Counted from the first letter of the stretch, positions 17,677-26,958 are shown. The stretch is 64,000 bases of DNA from a bacterium (GCA_021822495.1 JAKAQO010000001.1:62001-126000), one strand, 5' to 3'. Notes: generated by a model from the sequence alone, not told the origin. Made by a program: numbers and translations.

Positions 17677-18567
17677 TTACTTCTTCAAACAAAAATTTAA
17701 GGCTGATGAAATATCATCGAACTGAAACTTAAAGCCCGCGGCTTCCATTTTCCTTGGGAAAACCCTTTGACTCGATAAAATAACGGAGGAAACCTCGCCC
17801 AAGGCCAGGTTCAAGGCCCAACGAGGAATGAAAGTCCAAGACGGCCTACTGAGGGTTTTCGCGAGAGAAAGCGCAAAATCGCTATTGCGAACGGGTTGAG
17901 AAGAGACCACGTTGACCGGCCCCAAAATATCGGAATCAACCAAAAAAAGAATCATGGCGATCAAATCCTCAAGGGCAATCCAACTCATCCATTGCCTTCC
18001 GCTTCCCAATCGGCCGCCCAAGCCCCAGCGAAAGGGAACAGCCATTCGCTCTAAAGCTCCGCCTTTTCGAGATAAAACGATTCCCATCCGGAGGCACACC
18101 GTGCGCACGCCCAAACTCTGGGCCATCAAGGCTTCTCTCTCCCAATCCACGCACAATTTTGCGAGAAAATCATCGCCCGACCTTGAAGATTCGCTCAGTT
18201 CTTCATCCGCCCGGTCTCCGTAAAAACCGCAAGCCGATGTATTAATGAAAACCTTGGGCTTTTCTTTAGCTTGGGAGATGGCCGCGACCAAGGCGCGCGT
18301 AGAAAGAATTCGGCTGTCATAAATTTGTTTTTTTCGGCGCAAATTCCAGCGCCCATTCACAATGGACTCTCCGCACAAATTAATAACCGCACCCGCTTGT
18401 TCGATTGCGGCCTGCCATTCTCCGGAACTTCTCCCATCCCAGATGAGCGCCGGAAAGTCTTGGCCGCCTTTTCGGGATAAAACCACGACTTCATGACCCT
18501 GGGAAAGCAAGGCCTTTCGCAACTGATCTCCGATAAAACCCGTTCCGCCCGCGATGACAATCTTCAT
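17677..18567 (-). CDS. TIGR01777-type NAD-dependent epimerase (SDR39U1/YfcH family)
   Basis: This protein has 296 residues, the normal family length. The N-terminus KIVIAGGTGFIGDQL is the Rossmann GGxGxxG nucleotide-binding loop. VINLCGESIVNGRW, FINTSACGFYGDR and LRMGIVLSRKGGAL are typical of this atypical SDR group, and the C-terminal LSSQRVFPRKMEAAGF matches the family end. The substrate is not known for the family, so no metabolic role can be given. The ATG overlaps the TAA of the upstream RDD gene (TAATG), so the two are co-translated. The giant operon promoter lies just downstream of its stop. Confidence 0.9.
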   Translation of the reverse strand: MKIVIAGGTGFIGDQLRKALLSQGHEVVVLSRKGGQDFPALIWDGRSSGEWQAAIEQAGAVINLCGESIVNGRWNLRRKKQIYDSRILSTRALVAAISQAKEKPKVFINTSACGFYGDRADEELSESSRSGDDFLAKLCVDWEREALMAQSLGVRTVCLRMGIVLSRKGGALERMAVPFRWGLGGRLGSGRQWMSWIALEDLIAMILFLVDSDILGPVNVVSSQPVRNSDFALSLAKTLSRPSWTFIPRWALNLALGEVSSVILSSQRVFPRKMEAAGFKFQFDDISSALNFCLKK

Positions 18568-19385
18568 TAGCGGTGAACTCTAGGCGGCGGACCTTCCACG
18601 ATCAAGCGCGTATGCCTCTGATCCAGGCAAACCGCTGAAATCCAATAGACATCCGTTCCCGCGCGCATCTGAAAACGATCCGGCTGAAACATCATCTTGA
18701 GAGCGTTCCTAAATTCATCGGCATTACCGCTGGCCTTCGCCAAATCCGCCAAGGAATCCGTGTAAGTTCCATGTTGAGCCTTATAATCATCTTCAATTTT
18801 AGCGAGGAAATAAAGAGCGTCCGCAGATTTTTTAACTTGTTCTTGTTCGCTAAAAGTTGGGGCCGAAAAAAGCCCGTGAAGAAGAACCCCGTAAATAAAA
18901 ACAAGCACGCAAACCGCCGCCGCGAAAAGCGCGTTGGATTCCCCCCTGCTTTTCGGGCGCAGCTGCACTACAAAGGTCCCGGAAAGCAGATCATGGAGCG
19001 TTCTTGAATCTGCGCGAAAAAAAGCGAACCAGAAGCCGAAATTAAAGAAAACCGAACTCAGAATTTGTCCAAACGCCCGAATCAAGGACTGCAAGAAACC
19101 GGGATGGCGCCCGTTTCCATCAATAACCACAATCCCCATCAGCCGCTTGCCGATAGTTCCACCCATACGCACTCCGAGACATTGATAGATTCCATAGAGA
19201 AATATCCAAAAAGCGGAAACCTTGAGAGGGGTTAAAAAAACAGGCCACGAATAAGAATGAGCCATCGCCCATAGGCTCAGCGTCCACGCGAAGATAAAGG
19301 GAGACAAATCCAAGACGTAAGCGATGAAGCGCTCGTTAATCATAGCCGGCGTCAAAACCTGCTCTTGAGAACTTCCCTGTTCCAT
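18567..19385 (-). CDS. RDD-family membrane protein fused to a pilin-like soluble domain
   Basis: This protein has 272 residues from the ATG at 19385; an upstream TTG at 19418 in the same frame is less likely. Residues about 15-145 contain the RDD-type membrane domain (INERFIAYVLDLSPF, GVRMGGTIGKRLMGIVVID, FRADSRTLHDLLSGTFVV). Another membrane helix lies at about 160-180. The remaining about 90 residues (LAKIEDDYKAQHGTYTDSL, then DVYWISAVCLDQRHTRLIV) resemble the globular half of type IV pilin-like proteins, placed outside the membrane. RDD proteins are of mostly unknown function, some linked to ion transport. It is divergent from the ACT gene, with only 32 bases between the two starts. Confidence 0.75.
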   Translation of the reverse strand: MEQGSSQEQVLTPAMINERFIAYVLDLSPFIFAWTLSLWAMAHSYSWPVFLTPLKVSAFWIFLYGIYQCLGVRMGGTIGKRLMGIVVIDGNGRHPGFLQSLIRAFGQILSSVFFNFGFWFAFFRADSRTLHDLLSGTFVVQLRPKSRGESNALFAAAVCVLVFIYGVLLHGLFSAPTFSEQEQVKKSADALYFLAKIEDDYKAQHGTYTDSLADLAKASGNADEFRNALKMMFQPDRFQMRAGTDVYWISAVCLDQRHTRLIVEGPPPRVHR

Positions 19386-19404
19386 AATTGTTCGTTTCTT
19401 ATGA

Positions 19405-19410
19405 TAGAAT
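19405..19410 (+). promoter_or_regulatory. -10 box of the ACT gene, leaderless candidate
   Basis: TAGAAT ends 7 bases before the ATG at 19418 and no Shine-Dalgarno sequence fits between. No good -35 is visible. The whole divergent gap is 32 bases. Confidence 0.4.
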
Positions 19411-19417
19411 AAAAACA

Positions 19418-19828
19418 ATGAAAATCGAACTCCTCAAGCAATTTAGCATCTTCATGCCGAACCGCCCAGGGGCACTGGCCGCGATGACGCGGCTTTTCGC
19501 CAATCAGGGAGTCAACCTCATCGGCATCGCGTCCGAAATCTCAAATGATTCAGGTCTCGTTCGGGTCGCGGTTCCAGAAGGAACAGATGTATCAGGAATT
19601 CTCACCCAAGCCGGATTTGCCAGCGTGGAAACCAGTCTTCTCTCGATTGAACTCCCGGACAAGCCGGGAGAGCTCTCCAGAATTACAAAAACACTCGCCG
19701 ACAACCACGTCAACATCACCACTATTTATGGAACCGCGGTCGGTGGAAACCAAACTCGTATTTTAATCGCGGCGGAAAATACCCCCAAGGCCAAAAGCGT
19801 CCTGGAAAGCCTTACCTTTGATGTTTGA
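19418..19828 (+). CDS. Tandem ACT-domain protein
   Basis: This protein has 136 residues in two ACT modules. The first starts KQFSIFMPNRPGALAAMTRL and the second LLSIELPDKPGELSRITKTL. Each carries the DKPG/NRPG turn followed by an N-V-N-I/L-I stretch that normally binds an amino acid at the domain interface. With no catalytic domain, it is a stand-alone amino acid sensor of the kind often found next to acetate-CoA ligase or aspartate-pathway genes, but no such neighbour is present here. The ATG at 19418 is preferred over the TTG at 19388 because the first ACT strand starts there. Its 3' end overlaps htpX by 17 bases. Confidence 0.88.
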   Translation: MKIELLKQFSIFMPNRPGALAAMTRLFANQGVNLIGIASEISNDSGLVRVAVPEGTDVSGILTQAGFASVETSLLSIELPDKPGELSRITKTLADNHVNITTIYGTAVGGNQTRILIAAENTPKAKSVLESLTFDV

Positions 19829-20714
19829 GGGCTTCGATTCGAGCGTCCAGGGGCGGATGACTGGCAAAAAGTGCCGCGATGAGCCCCCGACCATGCCCGT
19901 TGATCTTAAAGGTTGAAAGGGCTGGAGCCCGGTTATCTTCCCCTGACATCGCAGTCTGAAGAGACTCAAGGGCATGAATCATCGTCTGCGGGCTCGTCAA
20001 ACGAGCGGAACTTGAATCGGCGGCATATTCTCTCCTGCGCGAAAACCAATAAATAATGGGCGAAGCCAAAATAAACAACACCGTCTCTAAAGCGTTGATT
20101 AAAAGAAACTGCGCGATAAAGCCCATTCCCCCGCGCTCATCTTCTCTTTTCTGCATCGCATTTTCAATTAAGAACGCTAAAATTTGAGAAACGAAAATAA
20201 CAAAGGTATTGACCACTCCCTGTAAAAGCGTCATCGTTACCATGTCGCCGTTGACGATGTGGGAGATTTCGTGGCCGATGACTCCATCTACCGCAGTTGA
20301 ATCCATATTTTCCAAAAGCGAACTAGATATCGCCAAAAGAGCGCGTCGCCGGCTGGGCCCGGTGGCGAAAGCGTTGATCTCAGGGCTCTGGTAAATTCCG
20401 ATTTCCGGAACGGTCTCAAGTCCGGCCCTCTGGCAAAGACTTCGCACCTTGGCCACGATTTGGGCTTCCAAATCTCCTCGAGGATTTTGCGCGTCAATGA
20501 CTTGAACCCCTAAAGACATTTTCGCCATCCAGCGAGACATTTGAAGCGAAATAAAAGCGCCGCCAAATCCAAAAAGGGCGCACATAATCAGAAGAGACTG
20601 ATAATTAATCCCGCGCGCACCCAGCCACGGCTGGAGACCCAAAAGACTGATGACGGAAGAAATAACCAAAAGAACCAGCAAATTGACGGCGATAAAGAGA
20701 ACGATTCGCTTCAT
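19812..20714 (-). CDS. htpX: HtpX-type membrane zinc protease
   Basis: This protein has 300 residues. Two N-terminal membrane helices (about 5-25 and 38-58) are followed by the M48 protease domain. GHEISHIVNGD is the HExxH zinc site and REYAADSSSARLT holds the downstream Glu ligand. Two more hydrophobic helices (about 155-225) lie between them, as in E. coli HtpX, which degrades damaged membrane proteins in the cytoplasmic membrane. A strong Shine-Dalgarno (taggaggcttcc) precedes the ATG. It is transcribed divergently from the response regulator, and its end overlaps the ACT gene. Confidence 0.95.
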   Translation of the reverse strand: MKRIVLFIAVNLLVLLVISSVISLLGLQPWLGARGINYQSLLIMCALFGFGGAFISLQMSRWMAKMSLGVQVIDAQNPRGDLEAQIVAKVRSLCQRAGLETVPEIGIYQSPEINAFATGPSRRRALLAISSSLLENMDSTAVDGVIGHEISHIVNGDMVTMTLLQGVVNTFVIFVSQILAFLIENAMQKREDERGGMGFIAQFLLINALETVLFILASPIIYWFSRRREYAADSSSARLTSPQTMIHALESLQTAMSGEDNRAPALSTFKINGHGRGLIAALFASHPPLDARIEALKHQR

Positions 20715-20805
20715 GGAAGCCTCCTAAGAACTTGACCGCTTAGAGCCTTAGCTCTCAAACTGCGGTTCTGATTTCATTATACTATTTTGTACTGGTTCAA
20801 TATGT

Positions 20806-20811
20806 TAGAAT
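20806..20811 (+). promoter_or_regulatory. -10 box of the response regulator gene
   Basis: TAGAAT ends 9 bases before the ATG at 20821, so the leader would be 2-3 bases or absent. TTGTAC at 20787-20792 is too close to be a normal -35. TATACT at 20778-20783 is an alternative -10. Confidence 0.35.
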
Positions 20812-20820
20812 CATTGGTAT

Positions 20821-21564
20821 ATGCCAACCCGAAAAAACGCAAAAAAGAAAAAATCAATAACCGCGAAAAAAACCAGCGCTTCCTCTACAAACAATAGGAA
20901 AGTGCGAGTCATCATCGCCGACGACCAAACTCTTTTTCGAGAAGGAATTAAAGATATGCTCGCCGATGAGAGAACCATCGAAGTTATCGGGGAAGCCGCG
21001 GATGGGAAAGAAGCTCTTAAACTAGTTAAAACCCTTAAACCCAATGTCATCCTCCTTGATATCAAACTGCCCCACATGGACGGAATCCAGGCCGCGCGGC
21101 AAATCCATAAGGAATGCCCGCGCACCAATGTCCTCATCTTATCGTCTTTCGAGGATGAATCCCATGTCATGGAGGCCATTCAAGCCGGCGCTAACGGATA
21201 TCTGTCGAAAATGCTTCCTTCTTACGAACTCGTCAACGCCCTTAAAGCCTTCGCCAACAAAAACGTCATGATTCCTCAACCCGTCATGAGCCGTTTGATG
21301 GATAGTCTCCGAAAAGCCAATAATGCCATTCCCGACTCTTCACTGGTCGCATTGACCCGAATGGAAGTCAAGATTCTCGCCTTATTAGGCCGCGGGCAAT
21401 CAAACAAAGAGATCGCAGTTAAGCTCGGCCTCAGCGTCAAGACCGTCAAAAATCACCTCAATAATATGTTCCAAAAACTCGGCGTCACCAATCGAACGGA
21501 AGCGGTGGTCAAGGGAATCGACCTGGGAATTATTTCCGCTGAAAAAGAGACGGATGGAGCGTAA
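20821..21564 (+). CDS. Orphan NarL/LuxR-type response regulator
   Basis: This protein has 247 residues. A Lys-rich tail of about 26 residues precedes a receiver domain (about 28-145): VRVIIADDQTLFREG is the acidic pocket, NVILLDIKLPHMDG the phosphorylated Asp region and NGYLSKMLPSYEL the switch Lys. A C-terminal LuxR helix-turn-helix follows (LTRMEVKILALLGRGQSNKEIA, then KTVKNHLNNMFQKLGV). It should bind DNA as a dimer after phosphorylation. No kinase gene is adjacent, so its partner is elsewhere. The basic tail is unusual and may add non-specific DNA contact. Confidence 0.92.
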   Translation: MPTRKNAKKKKSITAKKTSASSTNNRKVRVIIADDQTLFREGIKDMLADERTIEVIGEAADGKEALKLVKTLKPNVILLDIKLPHMDGIQAARQIHKECPRTNVLILSSFEDESHVMEAIQAGANGYLSKMLPSYELVNALKAFANKNVMIPQPVMSRLMDSLRKANNAIPDSSLVALTRMEVKILALLGRGQSNKEIAVKLGLSVKTVKNHLNNMFQKLGVTNRTEAVVKGIDLGIISAEKETDGA

Positions 21565-21570
21565 AGCAAA

Positions 21571-22371
21571 ATGGGGAATTCGCAAGAACAGAAAAAAAGC
21601 AGCGGTTTTTGGGGATTATTGGCGCTGATTGTTTTCATCGGAGCGGGAGCCGCTATTTTCTATTTCTCCAGAAAAGAAAATAGTCCGCTCAGCGTCTCCA
21701 GCTCAGAATTTAACGTGACTTCCCTGCCTCAAGAAGAGAACTCAAAAGCCTCTTCAACGCCGTCTTCCTCAGCCTCCCAAACCAACCAATCCGGACTCGG
21801 TATGATCAAGGGAGTCATCCCGGGGCTTTTCAGCGGCTCTAAAGCCAAGCCTTCCGCCGCACAGACTTTAGCCGATCAATTTACCGCTCTCTGCCGCGCC
21901 AATGAGGGCAAGGTTCAAGCCTTGGCCATGGCCTACACCCGAAAGTATCCGGCCATTCAACAATACGGGCGTGATTGGATGAGTTATCCCGATCTCAAGC
22001 AACTCAATGACAATTACATGAAAAACCACGATCCCATTGCGTTTCTCAAAGGCTTGTCCGCCTCCCAGAATTTCGGAAAACTGGTGAAAAAATACGCCAA
22101 ACACCCGGAAATCCGGCAATTCGCCCAAGACGCCATTCATCAAGCCCCCCCAGAATTTATGTCGGTAGGAATGAGCGTCATCAGCCAAGACGGAACCGTC
22201 AAGGGAGTGGCTTCCAACGTTTCTCAAGCGCTGGGATTGCCGCCGAGTTTATTTAATTCCCTGGGTGGCCAATCGCCTCAAGCCGATCAAAAAGCGATCA
22301 TGAATTCCGTGAACTCCCAGATGCAGCAACTCCAAAATGTCCTTCCTCAAGCTCAAGGAAACGGGCAGTAA
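21571..22371 (+). CDS. Membrane-anchored protein of unknown function
   Basis: This protein has 266 residues. One N-terminal membrane helix (about 12-33, FWGLLALIVFIGAGAAIFYF) is followed by a Ser-rich linker to about residue 75 and a soluble, mainly helical part (about 95-230) with conserved-looking stretches such as LAMAYTRKYPAIQQYGRDW. The end is Gln-rich. The topology suggests that the body lies in the periplasm. It starts 6 bases after the response regulator stop and ends 5 bases before the aminotransferase, so it is probably in that transcript. No family is recognised. Confidence 0.7.
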   Translation: MGNSQEQKKSSGFWGLLALIVFIGAGAAIFYFSRKENSPLSVSSSEFNVTSLPQEENSKASSTPSSSASQTNQSGLGMIKGVIPGLFSGSKAKPSAAQTLADQFTALCRANEGKVQALAMAYTRKYPAIQQYGRDWMSYPDLKQLNDNYMKNHDPIAFLKGLSASQNFGKLVKKYAKHPEIRQFAQDAIHQAPPEFMSVGMSVISQDGTVKGVASNVSQALGLPPSLFNSLGGQSPQADQKAIMNSVNSQMQQLQNVLPQAQGNGQ

Positions 22372-22376
22372 TCTCC

Positions 22377-23576
22377 ATGAGCCGGTTAGACCAGCGCTTT
22401 ATTTCTCTTGATGAGCGTTACGGCGCGCCTAATTATCACCCGCTCCCCGTCGTGCTTAAAAAGGGTAAAGGAGTTTACGTCTGGGACGTGAATGGAAACC
22501 GCTATTTCGATATGCTCTCGGCCTACTCAGCCTTAAACCAAGGCCACAATCACCCGAAGATTGTCGCGGCGGCAAAAGCCCAGCTCAATCGGCTTACGCT
22601 CACTTCCCGAGCCTTTCATAACGCGCTCATGGGCCCCTTGCTTAAGGAAATTTGCCGCTTGACCAGACAAGACAAGGCGATTCTCATGAATTCCGGAGCC
22701 GAGGCGGTTGAAACCGCGATTAAAGCTATGCGCCTATGGGGATACCAGGTTAAGAAAATTCCCAAAGATCGCGCCGAGATTATCGTGTGCCGCAATAATT
22801 TTCACGGAAGAACGACGACGATTGTCGGATTTTCCTCCGATCCCAATTCCTACGAGGGTTTTGGGCCTAAAACCCCGGGATTTATTGAGATCGAATACGG
22901 TTCGGGAAAGTCTCTTGAATCGGCCATCACCTCTAACACTTGCGGTTTTCTTTTCGAGCCTCTCCAAGGAGAAGCTGGGGTTCTCATCCCGCCCACCGGA
23001 TACCTCAAGGAAATTCGCGCCCTCTGTTCCAAACATAACGTTCTTATGTGCGCCGATGAAATACAGACGGGCCTAGGCCGAACAGGAAAACTCTTTTGTT
23101 GCGATCATGAGAAGGTCCGCCCCGATCTCATGATTTTAGGTAAAGCCCTCTCAGGAGGGCTTTACCCCATTTCTGCCGTCGCCGCCCGTTCCGATATCAT
23201 GGATTTATTCACCGCAGGAAAACACGGTAGCACCTTTGGTGGAAACCCTCTGGCCTCTTCCATCGGCCTTGCGGCCCTCAAGGTTATCGTCGAGGAAAGA
23301 TTGCCCCAAAAAGCGGCCGCGACAGGAGAATATTTTAGGAGTTTACTTCAAACCCTCAAATTAGACTTCATTCAAGAGGTTCGCGGCAAAGGACTGCTCA
23401 TCGGAGTCGAACTAAAGAAACCCGCTCGCCCCTTTTGCGAGGCTCTCGCGAAAAACGGAATATTGGCCAAGGAAACCCACGAGAAAACCATCCGTTTCGC
23501 CCCTCCTTTGACCATTACCAGAGCCCAAATTCAAGAAGCCTTCAATCTCATTCGGAGCGCTCTGTCCTATCGTTAA
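22377..23576 (+). CDS. rocD: Ornithine aminotransferase (class III, PLP-dependent)
   Basis: This protein has 399 residues, the usual length. The opening (ISLDERYGAPNYHPLPVVL) and GKGVYVWDVNGNRYFDMLSAYSA are typical of ornithine-oxo-acid transaminase. NSGAEAVETAIK binds the PLP phosphate, CADEIQTGLGRTGK holds the Asp to the pyridine N, and LGKALSGGLYPISAV carries the Schiff-base Lys. It would convert ornithine and 2-oxoglutarate to glutamate semialdehyde and glutamate, linking arginine and proline metabolism. Related acetylornithine or GABA enzymes are possible alternatives, but the N-terminus favours RocD. Confidence 0.9.
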   Translation: MSRLDQRFISLDERYGAPNYHPLPVVLKKGKGVYVWDVNGNRYFDMLSAYSALNQGHNHPKIVAAAKAQLNRLTLTSRAFHNALMGPLLKEICRLTRQDKAILMNSGAEAVETAIKAMRLWGYQVKKIPKDRAEIIVCRNNFHGRTTTIVGFSSDPNSYEGFGPKTPGFIEIEYGSGKSLESAITSNTCGFLFEPLQGEAGVLIPPTGYLKEIRALCSKHNVLMCADEIQTGLGRTGKLFCCDHEKVRPDLMILGKALSGGLYPISAVAARSDIMDLFTAGKHGSTFGGNPLASSIGLAALKVIVEERLPQKAAATGEYFRSLLQTLKLDFIQEVRGKGLLIGVELKKPARPFCEALAKNGILAKETHEKTIRFAPPLTITRAQIQEAFNLIRSALSYR

Positions 23577-23584
23577 AATTTTTG

Positions 23585-23590
23585 TAGAAT
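23585..23590 (+). promoter_or_regulatory. -10 box of glgP, short-leader candidate
   Basis: TAGAAT ends 9 bases before the ATG at 23600, just after the rocD stop. There is no Shine-Dalgarno in the gap (gaatctcca). Confidence 0.35.
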
Positions 23591-23599
23591 GAATCTCCA

Positions 23600-25747
23600 A
23601 TGAACCCTCAAAATCATCAAGAACTCGCGCTTCCGCAAAGACTTTCTAGACTCAAAGATTTGGCCTATAACCTCTGGTGGTCTTGGCATCACGACGCGCG
23701 CTTTCTCTTTAGAGAAATTGACCCTATTTTGTGGGAATCATCCAATCACAATCCCGTTCTCCTTCTTAAACGCTCAAAAGACAAACTGATCCAATTGGCG
23801 GACAATCAGCGGTTTCTGGCGCATTACGATCAGGTCGTGGACGCCTTTGATCATGACACCAGCTGTTCCGACACTTGGTCTGAAAGACGGTTCGGCGCTG
23901 ACGCCCGGGATAAAGCCATCGCTTACTTTTCCGCTGAATTCGGCCTCCACGCGTCCTTACCGCTTTATTCCGGAGGGTTGGGAATTTTGGCCGGAGACCA
24001 TTTAAAATCGGCTTCCGATCTCAATCTGCCCCTGGTCGGGGTTGGATTTATGTATCCCAAGGGCTACGTCACGCAAAGACTGGGCTCCGATGGCTGGCAA
24101 CAAAACGTTTATCACGATCTCAATTGGGATCATGCCCCCATCTTACCCTTGTGCCGTCCTAACGGGGAACATGTTATTTTCGATTTTTCGCTTGGTTCGT
24201 GGAAACTTAAAATCGCCGTCTGGCTGGTTCACATTGGGCGGGTATCCCTTTATTTAATGGACACCAACATCGATGGAAATTCTCCCGCTGACCGCGACAT
24301 CACGACCCAGCTTTACGGCGGAGACCACAGCATGCGCCTTAAACAGGAAATCGTTTTAGGAATCGGAGGCCTCAGGCTTTTAAGATTTCTGGGTATTCCC
24401 GCGGCATTTTTTCACGCCAATGAGGGGCACGCCTCCTTTTTATTCGTGGAACTTCTCCGAGAAAAAATTGCCGCCGGCTTATCTCTTGAAGAAGCGAAAA
24501 GCGAGACCGCTCATGAAACCCTTTTTACGACCCATACCCCTGTTCCCGCCGGTCACGACGTTTTTGAAACGCAACTTTTGATGCCCTTTTTCCAAGATTA
24601 TATCAACGAGCTCAATCTCACGCAAGAACAATTCTTGGAGTTAGGCCAATCTCCCAATGAAGTCGGTTGGAATATGACGGCCTTAGCCTTAAAATTAGCG
24701 GGACATAAAAACGCGGTCAGTAAAAGACATGGCCAGGTTTCCCGAGAGATGTGGCATAAATTATGGCCGGGAAAAGAGCTTCACGATGTCCCAATTGATT
24801 CTATCACTAACGGAGTCCATCTCGGGTTTTGGGTCCAATCAGACCTCCAACAACTCTTCAACTTGCGCCTCGGCATCCATTGGGTTAAGGCTCAGGACAA
24901 TCCTGGATTCTGGGAAGGCATTGAAAACATCCCGGACGAAGAAATTTGGCGCGCGCATCTCAGAGCTAAGGGAAGGCTTTTAAGCATTCTCGAACATCGG
25001 CTAAAATCCCGCTGGCAAGAAGGCGCGGAACCAAGCCAAATATTAGCGCAGGGAGCTCTCCTGGACCGTGAAATTTTAACCATCGGATTTGCCCGAAGGT
25101 TCGCCACCTATAAAAGAGCTGATCTCATTTTCCATGATATCGAACGCTTAAAGCGAATGATTCTCAACTCCGCCCGTCCCGTACAACTTATCTTCGCGGG
25201 AAAAGCCCACCCAGCCGACAATAATGGAAAAACCCTCATTCAACAGATATTTCACCTCGCGAAGGATCCTGCTTTTGCCGGTCATATCTCTTTTGTCGAA
25301 GATTATGATATGCAGCTGGCTCGATATTTGGTGCAGGGTTGTGACCTATGGCTCAATAACCCGATTCCTCCTCTTGAAGCCTGTGGAACCAGCGGGCAAA
25401 AGGCGGCTTCCAATGGAGTCCCCAATCTCAGTATCCTGGACGGCTGGTGGGAAGAAGGCTTCACGGGAACAAATGGTTGGGGAATCGAGGGCATCGGCAA
25501 GGAATCTTCTGATAGAAACGCAGAAGAGGCCAATAAAATTTACCAGACGCTTGAATCTCAAATCATTCCTCTTTTTTACGACCGAGACTCCGATTCCATC
25601 CCTCACGGGTGGGTTAAGGTCATGAAAGAATCCATCCGAACTTCCGCCCCGCGTTTTTCCGCCCAGAGAATGGTTAAAGAATACGCGGAAAAATTCTATT
25701 CCAAGGCTTTTGAACAAGTTCCTGTTCCTCTGAGAAACCAACCCTAA
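23600..25747 (+). CDS. glgP: Alpha-glucan phosphorylase (short GlgP family)
   Basis: This protein has 715 residues, fitting the short TIGR02094-type phosphorylases rather than the about 800-residue E. coli form. The N-terminus has the family signature (RLKDLAYNLWWSWHHDARFLF). AYFSAEFGLHASLPLYSGGL and HANEGHASFLFVELL are conserved substrate-site parts. GTSGQKAASNGVPNLSILDG contains the PLP-binding Lys. It releases glucose 1-phosphate from glycogen or maltodextrin in the cytoplasm. No other glycogen gene is nearby. The RNase D gene starts directly after its stop codon. Confidence 0.95.
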   Translation: MNPQNHQELALPQRLSRLKDLAYNLWWSWHHDARFLFREIDPILWESSNHNPVLLLKRSKDKLIQLADNQRFLAHYDQVVDAFDHDTSCSDTWSERRFGADARDKAIAYFSAEFGLHASLPLYSGGLGILAGDHLKSASDLNLPLVGVGFMYPKGYVTQRLGSDGWQQNVYHDLNWDHAPILPLCRPNGEHVIFDFSLGSWKLKIAVWLVHIGRVSLYLMDTNIDGNSPADRDITTQLYGGDHSMRLKQEIVLGIGGLRLLRFLGIPAAFFHANEGHASFLFVELLREKIAAGLSLEEAKSETAHETLFTTHTPVPAGHDVFETQLLMPFFQDYINELNLTQEQFLELGQSPNEVGWNMTALALKLAGHKNAVSKRHGQVSREMWHKLWPGKELHDVPIDSITNGVHLGFWVQSDLQQLFNLRLGIHWVKAQDNPGFWEGIENIPDEEIWRAHLRAKGRLLSILEHRLKSRWQEGAEPSQILAQGALLDREILTIGFARRFATYKRADLIFHDIERLKRMILNSARPVQLIFAGKAHPADNNGKTLIQQIFHLAKDPAFAGHISFVEDYDMQLARYLVQGCDLWLNNPIPPLEACGTSGQKAASNGVPNLSILDGWWEEGFTGTNGWGIEGIGKESSDRNAEEANKIYQTLESQIIPLFYDRDSDSIPHGWVKVMKESIRTSAPRFSAQRMVKEYAEKFYSKAFEQVPVPLRNQP

Positions 25748-26896
25748 ATGGGAAACCTGGAAATTTTCCCCCCTTGGATTGTCACCTCGACCAAGGAACT
25801 CGCGGAAGCCGTCAAAGAAATAGAAAATTCTCCGCAACTCGCAATCGACATCGAATCCGACAGTTTTTACGCCTACCGGGAAAGGGTCTGCCTTATTCAA
25901 ATTTCATCTTCGTCCAAAGACTATATCGTCGATCCCCTGGCCATTCAAGACTTATCCCTTCTCGGGAAGATATTCTCCAATCCTAATATGGAAAAGATAT
26001 TCCACGCCGGGGAATACGACGTTTTATGTCTTAAACGCGACTATCAATTTGAATTTAAAAATCTCTTCGACACGATGATCGCGGCCCGGTTTCTTGGAGA
26101 GAAAGAACTGGGGCTTAAAGCGGCGATTTCAAAGCACTTTAAAATCGAGCTGTGCAAAAAACATCAGCGAGCGGATTGGAGCAAAAGACCTTTGACCGAC
26201 GATCAACTGCGTTACGCTCAATTGGATACGCATTTCTTAATTTCTCTTTCCGACATCCAAAAGAAATCCCTGCTTGAGCGCGGACGCCTTGAAGACGCAA
26301 AAGAAGCCTCGGAAAACTTATCCGCCCTTAAAGCGCAAACAAGACCCTTTGACGCCGAGGGATATCGCAAACTCAAAGGAAGCCGCGATCTGTCGCCAGA
26401 AGGCCGCGGGATTCTCAAGGAACTTTATCTCTGCCGGGAAGAGATAGCCCGAATGAGAAACAAGGCCCGGTTTCGAATCATGAACGATGAACTTCTCCTT
26501 CAAATCGCGAAAGTATGCCCCAAGGACGTCTCGGACCTTTCCCAGGTTAAAGGCATGACCCCCTATCTTCTTCAAGCTTTTGGCCGGCACATTGTCGACT
26601 GCGTCTTGCGCGGAGAGAAGTCTCCGGAAGCGCCGGTTTGCTGGGCTGATAAAACTCGTAGCCGCCGCACGCCCCCAGAAGAAGTCAACCTCTTTGAAAA
26701 ATTGCGCCTCTGGAGAAAAACTCAAGGCGAAACCGAAGGTCTTGATCCGGCGGCAATTCTTTCAACCGAACAGCTTAAAGACATCGCCCATGCCCTTTGG
26801 GCTAAGAAAAAAGACGTCTTTCGCTCGTTGAGCGATTTAAAGAAAAACCGCTATGAACAAAGTCTGCTTAAGTTCATATCTTCTATCCAGGAATGA
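25748..26896 (+). CDS. rnd: Ribonuclease D-like 3'-5' exonuclease with HRDC domain
   Basis: This protein has 382 residues. The exonuclease domain (about 1-190) shows the DEDD motifs: LAIDIESDSFYAY (Asp and Glu of motif I), HAGEYDVLCLKRDY (motif II Asp) and YAQLDTHFLI (motif III Tyr-Asp). An HRDC domain follows at about 215-290 (LKELYLCREEIARMRN). The C-terminal part is a second helical region as in E. coli RNase D, which trims tRNA 3' ends. The ATG follows the glgP stop without a gap, so it depends on read-through or translational coupling. Confidence 0.92.
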   Translation: MGNLEIFPPWIVTSTKELAEAVKEIENSPQLAIDIESDSFYAYRERVCLIQISSSSKDYIVDPLAIQDLSLLGKIFSNPNMEKIFHAGEYDVLCLKRDYQFEFKNLFDTMIAARFLGEKELGLKAAISKHFKIELCKKHQRADWSKRPLTDDQLRYAQLDTHFLISLSDIQKKSLLERGRLEDAKEASENLSALKAQTRPFDAEGYRKLKGSRDLSPEGRGILKELYLCREEIARMRNKARFRIMNDELLLQIAKVCPKDVSDLSQVKGMTPYLLQAFGRHIVDCVLRGEKSPEAPVCWADKTRSRRTPPEEVNLFEKLRLWRKTQGETEGLDPAAILSTEQLKDIAHALWAKKKDVFRSLSDLKKNRYEQSLLKFISSIQE

Positions 26897-26902
26897 TATA
26901 AT
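26873..26902 (+). promoter_or_regulatory. Promoter upstream of the KimA-like permease
   Basis: TTCATA (26873-26878), an 18-base spacer and a perfect TATAAT (26897-26902) end the rnd gene. The leader would be about 50 bases and includes a weak inverted repeat (aagcg...cgctt). Confidence 0.5.
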
Positions 26903-26958
26903 GAATGCGGAACTTTCCAAAAGCGAGCTTATAAATAGCCCGCTTCTAGAGAGTTTCG

